Assembly: GCF_000423625.1 (NCBI RefSeq)
Contig: NZ_AUII01000018.1
Span: 32,298-96,297 of the forward strand
DNA: 64,000 bases
From: Pseudonocardia asaccharolytica DSM 44247 = NBRC 16224
Lineage (GTDB): Bacteria > Actinomycetota > Actinomycetes > Mycobacteriales > Pseudonocardiaceae
Direction of reading: 5' to 3'
Below the pieces are notes generated by a model. The model saw only the letters and a list, made by a program, of their open reading frames with translations. It made no database searches and was not told where the DNA came from. A program made the position numbers and the translations under genes. How positions within the stretch are numbered: the stretch's first letter is position 1; each line of letters begins with the position of its first letter. Of the stretch, positions 57,098 to 64,000 are shown piece after piece.

Positions 57098-57681
57098 CGT
57101 CGGTCCCCTGCCGTGTGCGGGCGCTGCGTGCCCGTCGTGCCCTCTACCATCGCGTTCTCCCTGTTCTCCTGCTGGTGACCGGGGAGATCCAGCCCGGCGG
57201 CCGCTTCCGCCAAGAACCCGTCGCCGGGCTGGTCCTCCGTTCGTGCCTGCGTCGGGATCTCGCCGCGCTCCAGGGCGGCGAGGTAGGCATCGGCAGCCGC
57301 GTCGTCGGCCCGCCGGGCGGCGTGGGTGGCGACCGTGGCGTGACGCTCGTCGATGTGGTCGCAGCCCAGGCAAATCCGCCACTCCCACCCGCACCCGTCC
57401 CACGTCGTGGGGTCCTGCCACGGCTCGTGCGACGAGTGCGCCGGCAGCCCGCCGTCACACGCGCACGCCTTCCACGCCTTGCCGGGCTCCGCGCCGTAGT
57501 CGTGCCCGGAGGTAGCGCACAGAGCCCGCTCGGTGCAGCCAGGGCAGAGCAGGCGCCCGGACAGCCGGCGCGACCAGCCGGCGCTCAGAGCCGTCGCGAT
57601 GACTGCCACGGCCTGGGCCTGGTCGCTGCGCATCTCCGCCCCGCAAACATCGCACACGGCGATCGCCAGGTGTCTGATCAC
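57094..57681 (-). CDS. Cys-rich (zinc-ribbon-like) protein of unknown function
   Basis: 195 residues. Cysteine pairs occur at CDVCGAE (about residue 10), CPGCTERALC (about 47), CACD, and CLGCDHIDERH (about 105), enough for two zinc sites. The C-terminus is low-complexity. No enzyme motifs seen. It is locked by 4-nt overlaps to both neighbours, so it is part of the same transfer operon. Confidence 0.68.
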   Translation of the reverse strand: MIRHLAIAVCDVCGAEMRSDQAQAVAVIATALSAGWSRRLSGRLLCPGCTERALCATSGHDYGAEPGKAWKACACDGGLPAHSSHEPWQDPTTWDGCGWEWRICLGCDHIDERHATVATHAARRADDAAADAYLAALERGEIPTQARTEDQPGDGFLAEAAAGLDLPGHQQENRENAMVEGTTGTQRPHTAGDRR

Positions 57682-57950
57682 GCCGCCTCACCGCCGCGGA
57701 CCAGGAGCGCGGACCGGGTGGCCGTCCGCGCCGGGACAGCGTGCAGGGCACACCGCGGACGGACCGTCGCGCGCTCGTCCTCGGTCATTGCCAGCCACGA
57801 CGTCGGCTCGGTCTGCCGCTCACGAGTGGCGGCGGCGAATACCTCGGCCTCGATCAGATCGACGGCCGCTGGGGTCAGTCCGTCCGGAGCCCAGACATCG
57901 TCGTGGTCGACGTACTGGCCGTCCCCGGTGTGCAGGTCATGGACGTTCAC
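57678..57950 (-). CDS. hypothetical protein, first gene of the transfer operon
   Basis: 90 residues, acidic N-terminal half (DLHTGDGQYVDHDDVW, LTPAAVDLIEAEVFAAATRE). No family recognised. The GTG at 57950 is chosen because a near-ideal GGAGGAGG lies 4 nt upstream; the longer open frame is not supported. It lies downstream of the GntR-type palindrome, so transcription of the whole transfer operon probably begins here. Confidence 0.7.
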   Translation of the reverse strand: MNVHDLHTGDGQYVDHDDVWAPDGLTPAAVDLIEAEVFAAATRERQTEPTSWLAMTEDERATVRPRCALHAVPARTATRSALLVRGGEAA

Positions 57951-57970
57951 GAATCCTCCTCCATCATCGC

Positions 57971-57996
57971 CACAGTGCACCTTAAGGTGCCCTGTG
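57971..57996. promoter_or_regulatory. 26-bp palindromic operator between transfer operon and GntR gene
   Basis: The core GCACCTTAAGGTGC (57977-57990) is perfect; pairing continues outwards (CACAG/CTGTG) with a single mismatch. It lies 21 nt upstream of the transfer operon's first gene and in the divergent gap with the GntR gene, the classic place for a Kor-type repressor. Confidence 0.75.
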
Positions 57997-58065
57997 GTGC
58001 TTGGTGCTGTCAAGGCTGCGTTTGCGGTGCTATGTGGTGGCTCAGGCGGCCGGTAGCCTGGCGCG

Positions 58066-58404
58066 GTGGCGATCGATCCGAATAGCGCTGTATCGCTCAG
58101 CGCGCAGGTCAAGGCCGACATCCTGGCGCGGATCCGCTCTGGCGAGTACGCCGTCGGCGAAAAGATCCCGTCCCTCCGGAGCCTCGCCGCTCAGCACGCC
58201 GTCGCCGAGCTGACCGTCCACGCCGCGGTGAAGGAGCTCCAGTACGAAGGCGTCCTGGAGTCCGCCAGCGGACGTGGCACGTTCGTCCGCGCCCTGCCGG
58301 GCGACGCCCCAACCGACCTCGCTGCCACAGTCGAGGAGCTGCGCCGAGAGGTGGCCGAGCTTCGCGAACGTGTCGCCGCGGTCGAGGAGACGCAGCACCG
58401 CTGA
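58066..58404 (+). CDS. GntR-family transcriptional regulator (Kor-like)
   Basis: 112 residues: winged HTH typical of GntR (VKADILARIRSGEYAVGEKI, SLRSLAAQHAVAELTVHAAVKEL, GRGTFVRA) followed by a short predicted coiled coil (VEELRREVAELRERVAAVEE) instead of an effector domain. It is divergent from the transfer operon. In pSAM2 a GntR repressor (KorSA) silences transfer; this shorter protein may do the same without a ligand domain. GTG start. Confidence 0.87.
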   Translation: MAIDPNSAVSLSAQVKADILARIRSGEYAVGEKIPSLRSLAAQHAVAELTVHAAVKELQYEGVLESASGRGTFVRALPGDAPTDLAATVEELRREVAELRERVAAVEETQHR

Positions 58405-58494
58405 GCGTCGGTCGGGCCGGTCGGTGAAGTTCATGACTACATGGGACCGCGGATCCTTGGACGTCAACACCGCACTTCACAGGCCGTTTCCAGA

Positions 58495-58545
58495 CGTCCC
58501 GGACGTGTCGACTTCGGCGAAAGCGTCCCGGAAACGTCCCGAGAT
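58495..58545. repeat. CGTCCCG repeats upstream of the HTH gene
   Basis: CGTCCCGGACG (58495), CGTCCCGGAAA (58524) and CGTCCCGAGAT (58535); the last two are tandem with 11-bp period and end 15 nt before the GTG at 58561. Likely regulator sites. Similar to the pair at 43329-43350. Confidence 0.5.
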
Positions 58546-58560
58546 GTGGATGATGATCGT

Positions 58561-59310
58561 GTGCCGAACGACCGACTCCGCGCCGCGCTCGACGCGGCCG
58601 GCCTGACCATCGAGCAGCTCTCGGTCAGGGTGTCCGTCGACCCCAAGACCGTCGAGCGGTGGGTCTACAGCGATGCGCGCCGGCCGCACCGGACGACTCG
58701 CCAGCAGGTTGCCGCGCTCCTCCGCGTCGAGGAAGGCCACCTCTGGCCGGCCGGCCCTCGCCAGAACGGAGCGGCGACGACGGGCGTGGCCGAGCTGGTC
58801 CATCTCTACCCGTCCCGCTCAGCCGTCCCGTTCTCGCTCTGGACCGACCTCATCCAGGGAGTCGCCGAGGCGATGGACGTCCTCGTATTTTCCGGACAGT
58901 TCCTCGTGGAGCAGCACAACATCCTGCCCGTGGTCCGCTCGAAGGCCGCGGAAGGCGTCCGCTTCCGTTTCGTCGTCGGCGACGAGACCTCGCCGGCCGT
59001 CATTCAGCGCGCCGTCGAGGAAGGCACCACCGGCGGACTGGAGGGGCGCATTCAGATGATGCGCCGCTACCTCCAGGACATCGCCGGCCTACCCGGCGTC
59101 GAGGTCCGAACCCACGGCACGATCCTCTACAACTCGATCTACCGGTTCGACGACCAGGCGCTCATCAACGGCCACGCGTTCGGCTCTCTGGCCGGCCAGA
59201 ACCCCATGCTGCACGTCCGTCGCGTCCCCGACGGGACGCTCTGGGAGCACTACATGCGGTCATTCGAACGCGTCTGGGATGTCGCCCAGCCGGAACCTGC
59301 GGGAAGGTAG
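58561..59310 (+). CDS. XRE-type HTH protein with C-terminal DUF5919-like domain
   Basis: 249 residues. N-terminal HTH (RLRAALDAAGLTIEQLSVRV, TVERWVYSDARRPHRTTRQQVAALL) and a C-terminal domain beginning VAELVHLYPSRSAVPFSLW, with VVGDETSPAVIQRAVEEG and SIYRFDDQALINGHAFG. I recognise this as the HTH + DUF5919-like type often encoded in actinobacterial elements next to Nudix genes; the C-terminal part may be phospholipase-D-like, which I cannot confirm. GTG 58561; a longer frame to 58441 exists. Four nt separate it from the Nudix gene. Confidence 0.75.
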   Translation: MPNDRLRAALDAAGLTIEQLSVRVSVDPKTVERWVYSDARRPHRTTRQQVAALLRVEEGHLWPAGPRQNGAATTGVAELVHLYPSRSAVPFSLWTDLIQGVAEAMDVLVFSGQFLVEQHNILPVVRSKAAEGVRFRFVVGDETSPAVIQRAVEEGTTGGLEGRIQMMRRYLQDIAGLPGVEVRTHGTILYNSIYRFDDQALINGHAFGSLAGQNPMLHVRRVPDGTLWEHYMRSFERVWDVAQPEPAGR

Positions 59311-59314
59311 GCCA

Positions 59315-59797
59315 ATGGGCCGCATCGACTACTACGACGACCCACAGGCGCCGGCCATCAACAGCGTCGTCCCTTCCGTGACGGTGGCGGTTCGAGACAG
59401 CGTGGGCCGGCTGCTCCTCATCCACAAAATCGACAACGGCTACTGGGCACTGCCGGGCGGTGGCCACGACCCGGGCGAGAGCATCACCGACACGGCCGTG
59501 CGCGAGGTCCGCGAAGAGACCGGGATAAACGTAAGGGTGACTGGGCTCGTCGGCACCTACACCGATCCGAAGCACGTCATGGCCTACGACGACGGCGAGG
59601 TTCGCCAGCAGTTCTCACTCTGCTTCCACGCCGTCCCACTCGACGAGTCCGAGACACCCCGCGAGGACGGAACCGAGACCAAAGCCGCCGTGTGGGTCGA
59701 GCCGGCCGACGTCCCCGGCCTGAGCATCCACCCGTCCATGCGGCGGCGAGTCGACCACGCGCTCGACGAGCAGCGGACGGAACCGTACCTAGGCTGA
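59315..59797 (+). CDS. Nudix hydrolase (Pif-like position in AICE)
   Basis: 160 residues with a perfect Nudix box: G49-x5-E55-x7-REVREETGI, directly after YWALPGG. Substrate unknown; MutT-like nucleoside triphosphates are possible. In pSAM2 a Nudix protein (Pif) blocks redundant transfer between element-carrying cells, so an immunity role is a reasonable hypothesis. GGAAGG precedes the ATG. Its 3' end overlaps the convergent HD gene by 9 nt. Confidence 0.85.
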   Translation: MGRIDYYDDPQAPAINSVVPSVTVAVRDSVGRLLLIHKIDNGYWALPGGGHDPGESITDTAVREVREETGINVRVTGLVGTYTDPKHVMAYDDGEVRQQFSLCFHAVPLDESETPREDGTETKAAVWVEPADVPGLSIHPSMRRRVDHALDEQRTEPYLG

Positions 59798-60388
59798 TCC
59801 AGCCGCCAAGCGAGCCTCCGCCCGCTGCACCGACTCCCGCAGCACGGGCGCAGCCGTGAGCCACGCCCGGTGGACCGGATCATCCTCGGGGTACCGGCGC
59901 AGGATCTCCGCGATCCGCTCGTCGTACGTCAGCCGCTCCCCCGAGGGCCCCGTCGTCAGATCTGCGAGCGCGAGCGCGTCCAGCAGCGGCCCGTCAGGGA
60001 ATGGGAACTCCGCCAGCTCTGCGGCCAAGCCGCGCTGCTCCGCCTCGAAGCGGGCGCCGGAGTGGTGGGCCACGAGATTAACGATTGTCTCCGGCCAGCC
60101 CTCATCGCGCAGGTACCGGGCACCGTCGAGGGGGTGGAAGCGGGTGTGCCCGATCTCGGGCGAGTAGCCGATGTCGTGCAGCCACGCCGCTGTGACAAGA
60201 ACTGCACGCATCTCTTCTCCAACAAACTCCCGACCAACCTCGGTCGCACACTTTGCAACAGCCTTCACGTGCAGCCACCGCGTCCCGAGAGGCCCGACCA
60301 GTTCCGCAGCCAATTGACGCGCATTGAGCACGAGTTCCAGAACGTTGCGGCTGTCAGATTCAGATGGACGCGGATCGTCCTTCATCAT
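59789..60388 (-). CDS. HD-domain phosphohydrolase
   Basis: 199 residues with the HD signature: H40 in RWLHVKAVAK, H71-D72 in WLHDIGYS, a further HH at about 108-109 and Asp in LALADLTTG. Metal-dependent phosphohydrolases of this type act on nucleotides or cyclic nucleotides. Commonly found beside the Nudix gene of actinobacterial elements. It reads convergently to it with a 9-nt overlap. After this gene the base composition becomes visibly more AT-rich. Confidence 0.84.
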   Translation of the reverse strand: MMKDDPRPSESDSRNVLELVLNARQLAAELVGPLGTRWLHVKAVAKCATEVGREFVGEEMRAVLVTAAWLHDIGYSPEIGHTRFHPLDGARYLRDEGWPETIVNLVAHHSGARFEAEQRGLAAELAEFPFPDGPLLDALALADLTTGPSGERLTYDERIAEILRRYPEDDPVHRAWLTAAPVLRESVQRAEARLAAGSA

Positions 60389-60472
60389 TTAATGCTCACC
60401 ACAGAAGAGAAGCTGAGGATTACCGCGCATCGAGCCGAAGGCTTTGAGCACTTGTGCAGCCAGCTGCCATCA

Positions 60473-61063
60473 TCAACCACTCTCAGCCTCCGCAGGATCG
60501 GGCCCGTTCCTCTCCAACCTACCAGCGACCCCCCGCCTCCAACTTCGACCGGCACTGTCGACGAAGGATATCGACACAGAAATCCGTCCTTCAGCGTAAA
60601 GATCGCCCCAATCCAGTCCACCCCCTTCATCGTTCGCCGGGCCGCGCTCTACAAATGCAGCCTTAATCACGCTCGTAGCATGGTCGAGCACTCGCGGCGA
60701 CGAATCTGGACCTTTGACCGAGTAGGTTACTCCCCGATCCAGCATCTCCTCACCGTGAAGAACTGGGAAAATCTTGAGCCGATATATAGGAAGCGCGCTA
60801 CCATTGAAGCAGACCACGGCCGGCGCTCCGGATTCAACCATACGAATCCAAGCCGCTATTTTGCTCGCCTGCGCACGCTCCTCTGAGGCTCGATTGTCTA
60901 GGTCGACCTGATCCAATCGTGCAAGTTGCCGCGCCTGCACCTTATTTGCAGCCCACGCCGCCTTGGCGGCTGCTGCCGCAAAGATCAATGCAAGGACCGC
61001 CCCTATACCGGCGAGCCAGTCTGGGACCGATCCCCAATCAATACTCACAACGGACCCATGCAT
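60473..61063 (-). CDS. membrane-anchored protein of unknown function
   Basis: 196 residues: short N-terminus, one membrane helix (WLAGIGAVLALIFAAAAAKAAW, about residues 17-38), a charged helical linker (QARQLARLDQVDLDNRASEERAQ) and a C-terminal beta-rich domain (VVCFNGSALPIYRLKIFPVL). No family recognised. ATG 61063; a GTG five codons in (61048) is possible. It lies in the AT-richer cargo, on the same strand as the HEPN-RES gene 38 nt upstream. Confidence 0.6.
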   Translation of the reverse strand: MHGSVVSIDWGSVPDWLAGIGAVLALIFAAAAAKAAWAANKVQARQLARLDQVDLDNRASEERAQASKIAAWIRMVESGAPAVVCFNGSALPIYRLKIFPVLHGEEMLDRGVTYSVKGPDSSPRVLDHATSVIKAAFVERGPANDEGGGLDWGDLYAEGRISVSISFVDSAGRSWRRGVAGRLERNGPDPAEAESG

Positions 61064-61100
61064 ATATCCGCCGAGTGGGTCGCGTCAGCGTTCCTTTGTT

Positions 61101-62327
61101 TCATCTCAACAACAGGCTCTCGACCCTGCGAAGCGAGCCTGCACGAAGGGCAACCCAATGCGCCCCGCTCTCCTTCCAGCCATCGTACTCGTCAACACAC
61201 TCATCATGATCCACAAAAAGGACGATTGCCTGCTCGTCAGGCATCCTGCTGGAACCCCACATCACGCCTCTAATTGGCCCGCCAGGGTGCGCGAATTGCA
61301 TCCGCAGATATTCCGCAACTACCTGGGTTGGCACGTAGTCCAAGTGCTCCTTGTCGTCCGGCTGTGCAACATTCGCAACGTCGGCTGCAAAGTCTCGCAA
61401 AAACCGAATAGCGGGCCGGAGATGACGTCGTGACTCGTCGAACAGCGAGGGGGCCGCCGGCAGATTGACCAGGTCGACGACCAGCATGTCCCGCGCCGTT
61501 ACGAATGTTCCGAGCGTTACATGATCATCGTTCCCAGCGTAGCCAGCAACTTCCGCTAGAGCACACTGCTCCGAGAATGCACCATAAAAGCCGCTTATGC
61601 CCGCCGCCGTCATTCGGTTCGTCTTAGCAACCCTGCCGGGTGGCGATCCGATCTCCGCCGCCGTACTGGGTTGCTGGGCAGGAGGGTGGACGCGAGCACG
61701 CACTAACTCGGTGCCAGCAGGGAGTACCGTCACGAGGTCGCCAGCCCTGATCGCTCGCGCCAGTGCGTGGAGCATATCCTCAGGCGGAATCTCGCCATAA
61801 TCCCGCTGCTCCTGCGCTGCAGGATCGGCAAGGAGGAATGTGTAGCGCCTCTTGTGCATCACATGCTCTCGAAACCCCGACCATCCCCACCGGAGGGCAT
61901 CGTGCGGGGACGGTCGATATGGATCTCGTTGGCACCACAACTGAGTCTCTATAGCATTCGCCAGATCAACAATCAAATCAAAGTCGTTGACCACCTCCAA
62001 CTCTTGGAGGAGGTCGTACGTATCTTGATGTGGCATCTGATAACCACCCTCGCGACTCACATACGAAACCTGCTCAATCGGGTCCTCGTATTCCGTCGAT
62101 AACCCGTCGACTATGGCCTCCGTGAGGACATCGAGGGGTGCCGCGATGGGCTCATCAGCCAGCCGGCCACAGTAGGTACATTCCATATCTTCGACCGAGT
62201 CAACCACAAGGCGCACCAGCGCCTCGTCATTAACACAGTCCTTGCACACGTACTTGTCCGTAGACACCCACCCTCGCTCCCAAGCCTCCTCCATTGCACG
62301 CTTTACTTGACTCAAAACGACTCCCAA
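61101..62327 (-). CDS. HEPN-RES domain protein (RES-type NAD+-active candidate toxin)
   Basis: 408 residues. N-terminal part with two CxxC pairs (KYVCKDCVNDEALVRL, ECTYCGRLADEP) and helices matching the HEPN/RES N-terminal domain; C-terminal RES domain with the conserved Arg in ELVRARVH, GISGFYGAFSEQCALAE and ARDMLVVDLVNLP. RES toxins of bacterial toxin-antitoxin pairs degrade NAD+. No Xre-type antitoxin is adjacent; the partner may be the DUF5677 gene 51 nt upstream. TTG start at 62327; an internal ATG at 62294 is the alternative. Codon use is unlike the backbone. Confidence 0.8.
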   Translation of the reverse strand: MGVVLSQVKRAMEEAWERGWVSTDKYVCKDCVNDEALVRLVVDSVEDMECTYCGRLADEPIAAPLDVLTEAIVDGLSTEYEDPIEQVSYVSREGGYQMPHQDTYDLLQELEVVNDFDLIVDLANAIETQLWCQRDPYRPSPHDALRWGWSGFREHVMHKRRYTFLLADPAAQEQRDYGEIPPEDMLHALARAIRAGDLVTVLPAGTELVRARVHPPAQQPSTAAEIGSPPGRVAKTNRMTAAGISGFYGAFSEQCALAEVAGYAGNDDHVTLGTFVTARDMLVVDLVNLPAAPSLFDESRRHLRPAIRFLRDFAADVANVAQPDDKEHLDYVPTQVVAEYLRMQFAHPGGPIRGVMWGSSRMPDEQAIVLFVDHDECVDEYDGWKESGAHWVALRAGSLRRVESLLLR

Positions 62328-62378
62328 ATACTCGACCGCACGCCGGACCCGCTCCTGCGACGACTACGGCCTGCCCTG

Positions 62379-63485
62379 CTATGTACCAGTCATCCTCGCG
62401 GAAGCGCGATGAAAAGACTTACCTGCATCCGCGACGAGTTCTCGCAGGACCTCGATTCCCATAACGTCGTCTAGGTTAGTGTCGGTCGCCTCATGTACCC
62501 GAGTCACGAGACAGGCCGTGCAATGCAACAGATGAATCAGCGTCCCGTGTGCAATTTCTCCGACACTTTCCCCAGATCGGGCGCCTACACCAATGTATGA
62601 GACCATGCCCCTCCGGTGGAGGTTCATTAGCGCCGCGCGTGGCCCGGCGTGCACCTGGTGATTAGCATTCGAGTAGAACGGCCTCTTGTGGGACAGACCG
62701 ACCAGCTGCTCGAGACTCGCGATGGAGATATCTACTCCTGGCGGGAATAGCGGAGCCGCCCACTGATTCCTCTTGCGGAACTTCGGGCCGTACTTCTCCA
62801 AGGCCGCCTCGTACTCTTGCTTAGCTTCGAGGAGCGCGTCCGCACCGTAGGGCGTATAGCCCAATCGTTCACAATTCTGCTGATACTCGACCATGTCCTT
62901 GTATCGCTCCACCGCTGCGTACGCGATGTAACGCGCCGCCAACTCTTCGCGCCCTTCACCGGACAGGATATCGATGACCGTCGCCAACTCGTGCAGAGTT
63001 CGGTGGCGCGCATTTGCCCCGTCGGCGTATCCACCCCGCAGGAGATGCAGGACTTCCCCCGCAACAGTGCACGCCCGCCCGTGGAGCAAGAAGAGCACCT
63101 GACATGCTGGAGAATACTCGTCGGCTGCTCCGGTTCTGACGTACTCCTCATGCAACCCCGATCCGATCTCGTAGGAAACCCTCAGGGCGGCGGCGTAGTT
63201 GGCAAATGCGGTTCCATAGTCACGTTCTACCTCAGATTCGAGCTCTCTTCTCCACCCCTCCTGCTCCTCCAGCATGGCAGCCTTTGACATGTGCAGGTCC
63301 CTCACAATGAGATTGCGTATTTGAGACTTTACCTTGAAGAAGGCGTTGATAGCAGCCTCGACGGCTTCATCCTCGGGCAACCCGCTCTCGACCGCTTGGA
63401 TAGCAGCCGTCTCGAGAATCTCGCCGAAGACGCTCTTTCGTCCGAACGAACTCGCTGGCACTCGGTCGGGCCGTTCACCTGCCAT
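62379..63485 (-). CDS. DUF5677-like protein
   Basis: 368 residues, mainly helical, beginning MAGERPDRVPASSFGRKSVF. A central segment (ACQVLFLLHGRACTVAGEVLHLLRGGYADGANARHRTLHELATV) and the later SNANHQVHAGPRA resemble DUF5677 proteins, a family common near defence and toxin genes. HEPN-like R-x4-6-H spacing occurs (RHRTLHEL). Function is not known. Same strand as the HEPN-RES gene and probably in one transcript with it. AT-richer than the AICE core. Confidence 0.72.
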   Translation of the reverse strand: MAGERPDRVPASSFGRKSVFGEILETAAIQAVESGLPEDEAVEAAINAFFKVKSQIRNLIVRDLHMSKAAMLEEQEGWRRELESEVERDYGTAFANYAAALRVSYEIGSGLHEEYVRTGAADEYSPACQVLFLLHGRACTVAGEVLHLLRGGYADGANARHRTLHELATVIDILSGEGREELAARYIAYAAVERYKDMVEYQQNCERLGYTPYGADALLEAKQEYEAALEKYGPKFRKRNQWAAPLFPPGVDISIASLEQLVGLSHKRPFYSNANHQVHAGPRAALMNLHRRGMVSYIGVGARSGESVGEIAHGTLIHLLHCTACLVTRVHEATDTNLDDVMGIEVLRELVADAGKSFHRASARMTGT

Positions 63486-63750
63486 AACAGGCGACTCTAG
63501 TCCGGTGAGGCTGGCCCGTAGAGCTTCGGTGAAGGAGAAACGAGTACGACCTGCTCCCCGTCCCGTTGCTTCGCATCGCCGGCTTCCTCGGCGTGGGACT
63601 CTGTCACTTCGGCGGCTTGACGGGCCTTGATACGAGTGACCGGGGAGGTGACATCGCGGCCGACTGGGGCGTGTCACGCGAACGGTGTAAGCCGCGGGTG
63701 GACCAAGATCGGCTGCTGTGATCGACACAGCGGCCGGGAAGGACACCCAC

Positions 63751-64000
63751 GTGAGCAAGGACCAATCCGTTCCGGACACCGAGGCCGCGGCGGCCCGCCG
63801 GCTCGCCGAGGCGCTGGACGCGTCGGCGATCGACGCGCTGCTGGCCGATGCGAAGGCCGCGGGCACCCCGATCGACGGCGCCGACGGGCTGCTCAACCTG
63901 ATGACCAAGGCGGTGCTCGAACGCGCCCTGCAGGCGGAGATGACCCACCACCTGGGCTACGAGCGCGACGACCCGGCCGGACGCGGCAGCGGCAATTCCC
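63751..64000 (+). CDS. IS256-family transposase, partial (5' end only)
   Basis: First ~83 residues from GTG 63751: VSKDQSVPDTEAAAA, LLNLMTKAVLERALQAEMTHHLGYERDD then an Arg/Gly/Ser stretch, the N-terminal signature of IS256/Mutator transposases (ERALQAEMxxHLGY). The rest is beyond the window. The left inverted repeat should lie between about 63650 and 63740; its exact limit cannot be fixed without the right end. Confidence 0.88.
   Translation, partial: MSKDQSVPDTEAAAARRLAEALDASAIDALLADAKAAGTPIDGADGLLNLMTKAVLERALQAEMTHHLGYERDDPAGRGSGNS

Larger units (their letters stand above)
43221..64000. mobile_element. accessory region at tRNA-Arg containing an AICE (core about 49.65-60.4 kb)
   Basis: Starts right after the tRNA. 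The core order int-xis-rep-primase-traB-spd genes-GntR-HTH-Nudix-HD is that of actinomycete integrative and conjugative elements such as pSAM2. Between tRNA and int lies a type I restriction system; beyond the HD gene lie AT-richer cargo and an IS. No direct repeat of the tRNA 3' end was found up to 64000, so the right limit is not fixed. Confidence 0.7.

Noticed and set aside
58441..58560. Extended N-terminus of the HTH protein from 58441
   Set aside because: The extra 40 residues are translated from the CGTCCCG operator repeats and are unlike the HTH family; GTG 58561 fits the domain start.
43149..64000. Direct repeat of the tRNA-Arg 3' end as attR
   Set aside because: Scanned by eye for TTCGAATCC and CCGGGGGCA; no second copy seen inside the window.

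Overview
The window comes from a GC-rich actinobacterium. Gene order and protein types fit the family Pseudonocardiaceae (a Pseudonocardia-like organism); this is inferred from content only. The block argS-lysA-hom-thrC-thrB-rho-rpmE-prfA-prmC-sua5-...-wecA-like-atpI-atpBEFHAGDC-DUF2550-pduO-murA follows the order I know from mycobacteria, with glyA and a few accessory genes inserted.

Region 1 (1-14.3 kb) is centred on acyl-CoA carbon metabolism. It holds a partial MeaB chaperone, a thiolase, methylmalonyl/ethylmalonyl-CoA epimerase, crotonyl-CoA carboxylase/reductase (Ccr), a tandem-fused 3-hydroxybutyryl-CoA dehydrogenase and ethylmalonyl-CoA mutase (Ecm). Together these cover much of the ethylmalonyl-CoA pathway for acetyl-CoA assimilation. 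The PduO-type adenosyltransferase at 16.4 kb would supply the adenosylcobalamin that Ecm needs. Interspersed are a DivIVA-like coiled-coil protein, NucS (mismatch endonuclease), a Nudix hydrolase, a crotonase-fold protein lacking both catalytic glutamates, and an EhuBCDA-type ectoine uptake operon. Three near-identical palindromes, each sitting at a gene 3' end, mark 4.5-8.2 kb.

Region 2 (14.6-43.1 kb) is core housekeeping. MurA carries Asp instead of Cys at the fosfomycin-target position. Between murA and pduO lies the scar of a deleted divergent tetR/SDR pair. The complete F1Fo ATP synthase operon follows, then a lipid-linked sugar transferase, glyA, translation termination and modification genes, rho, and threonine/lysine biosynthesis with argS. 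A NAD-dependent epimerase at 28 kb has lost its middle by an in-frame deletion. DUF3105 and DUF305 exported proteins end this region next to a tRNA-Arg(CCG).

Region 3 (43.2-64 kb) is accessory DNA beginning directly after the tRNA. A type I restriction-modification operon (hsdM, hsdS, hsdR) is followed, across a strong bidirectional terminator, by an actinomycete integrative and conjugative element (AICE): tyrosine integrase, excisionase, RepA-like ATPase, primase-polymerase, an iteron-rich non-coding stretch, FtsK-like TraB translocase, Spd-type membrane proteins, a GntR repressor with a strong palindromic operator, and an HTH/Nudix/HD cassette. To its right is a visibly AT-richer stretch with a membrane-anchored unknown, a HEPN-RES protein and a DUF5677 protein (a candidate toxin or defence pair), and the start of an IS256-family transposase cut by the window edge. 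I found no second copy of the tRNA 3' end, so the right attachment site is probably outside the window or degenerate.
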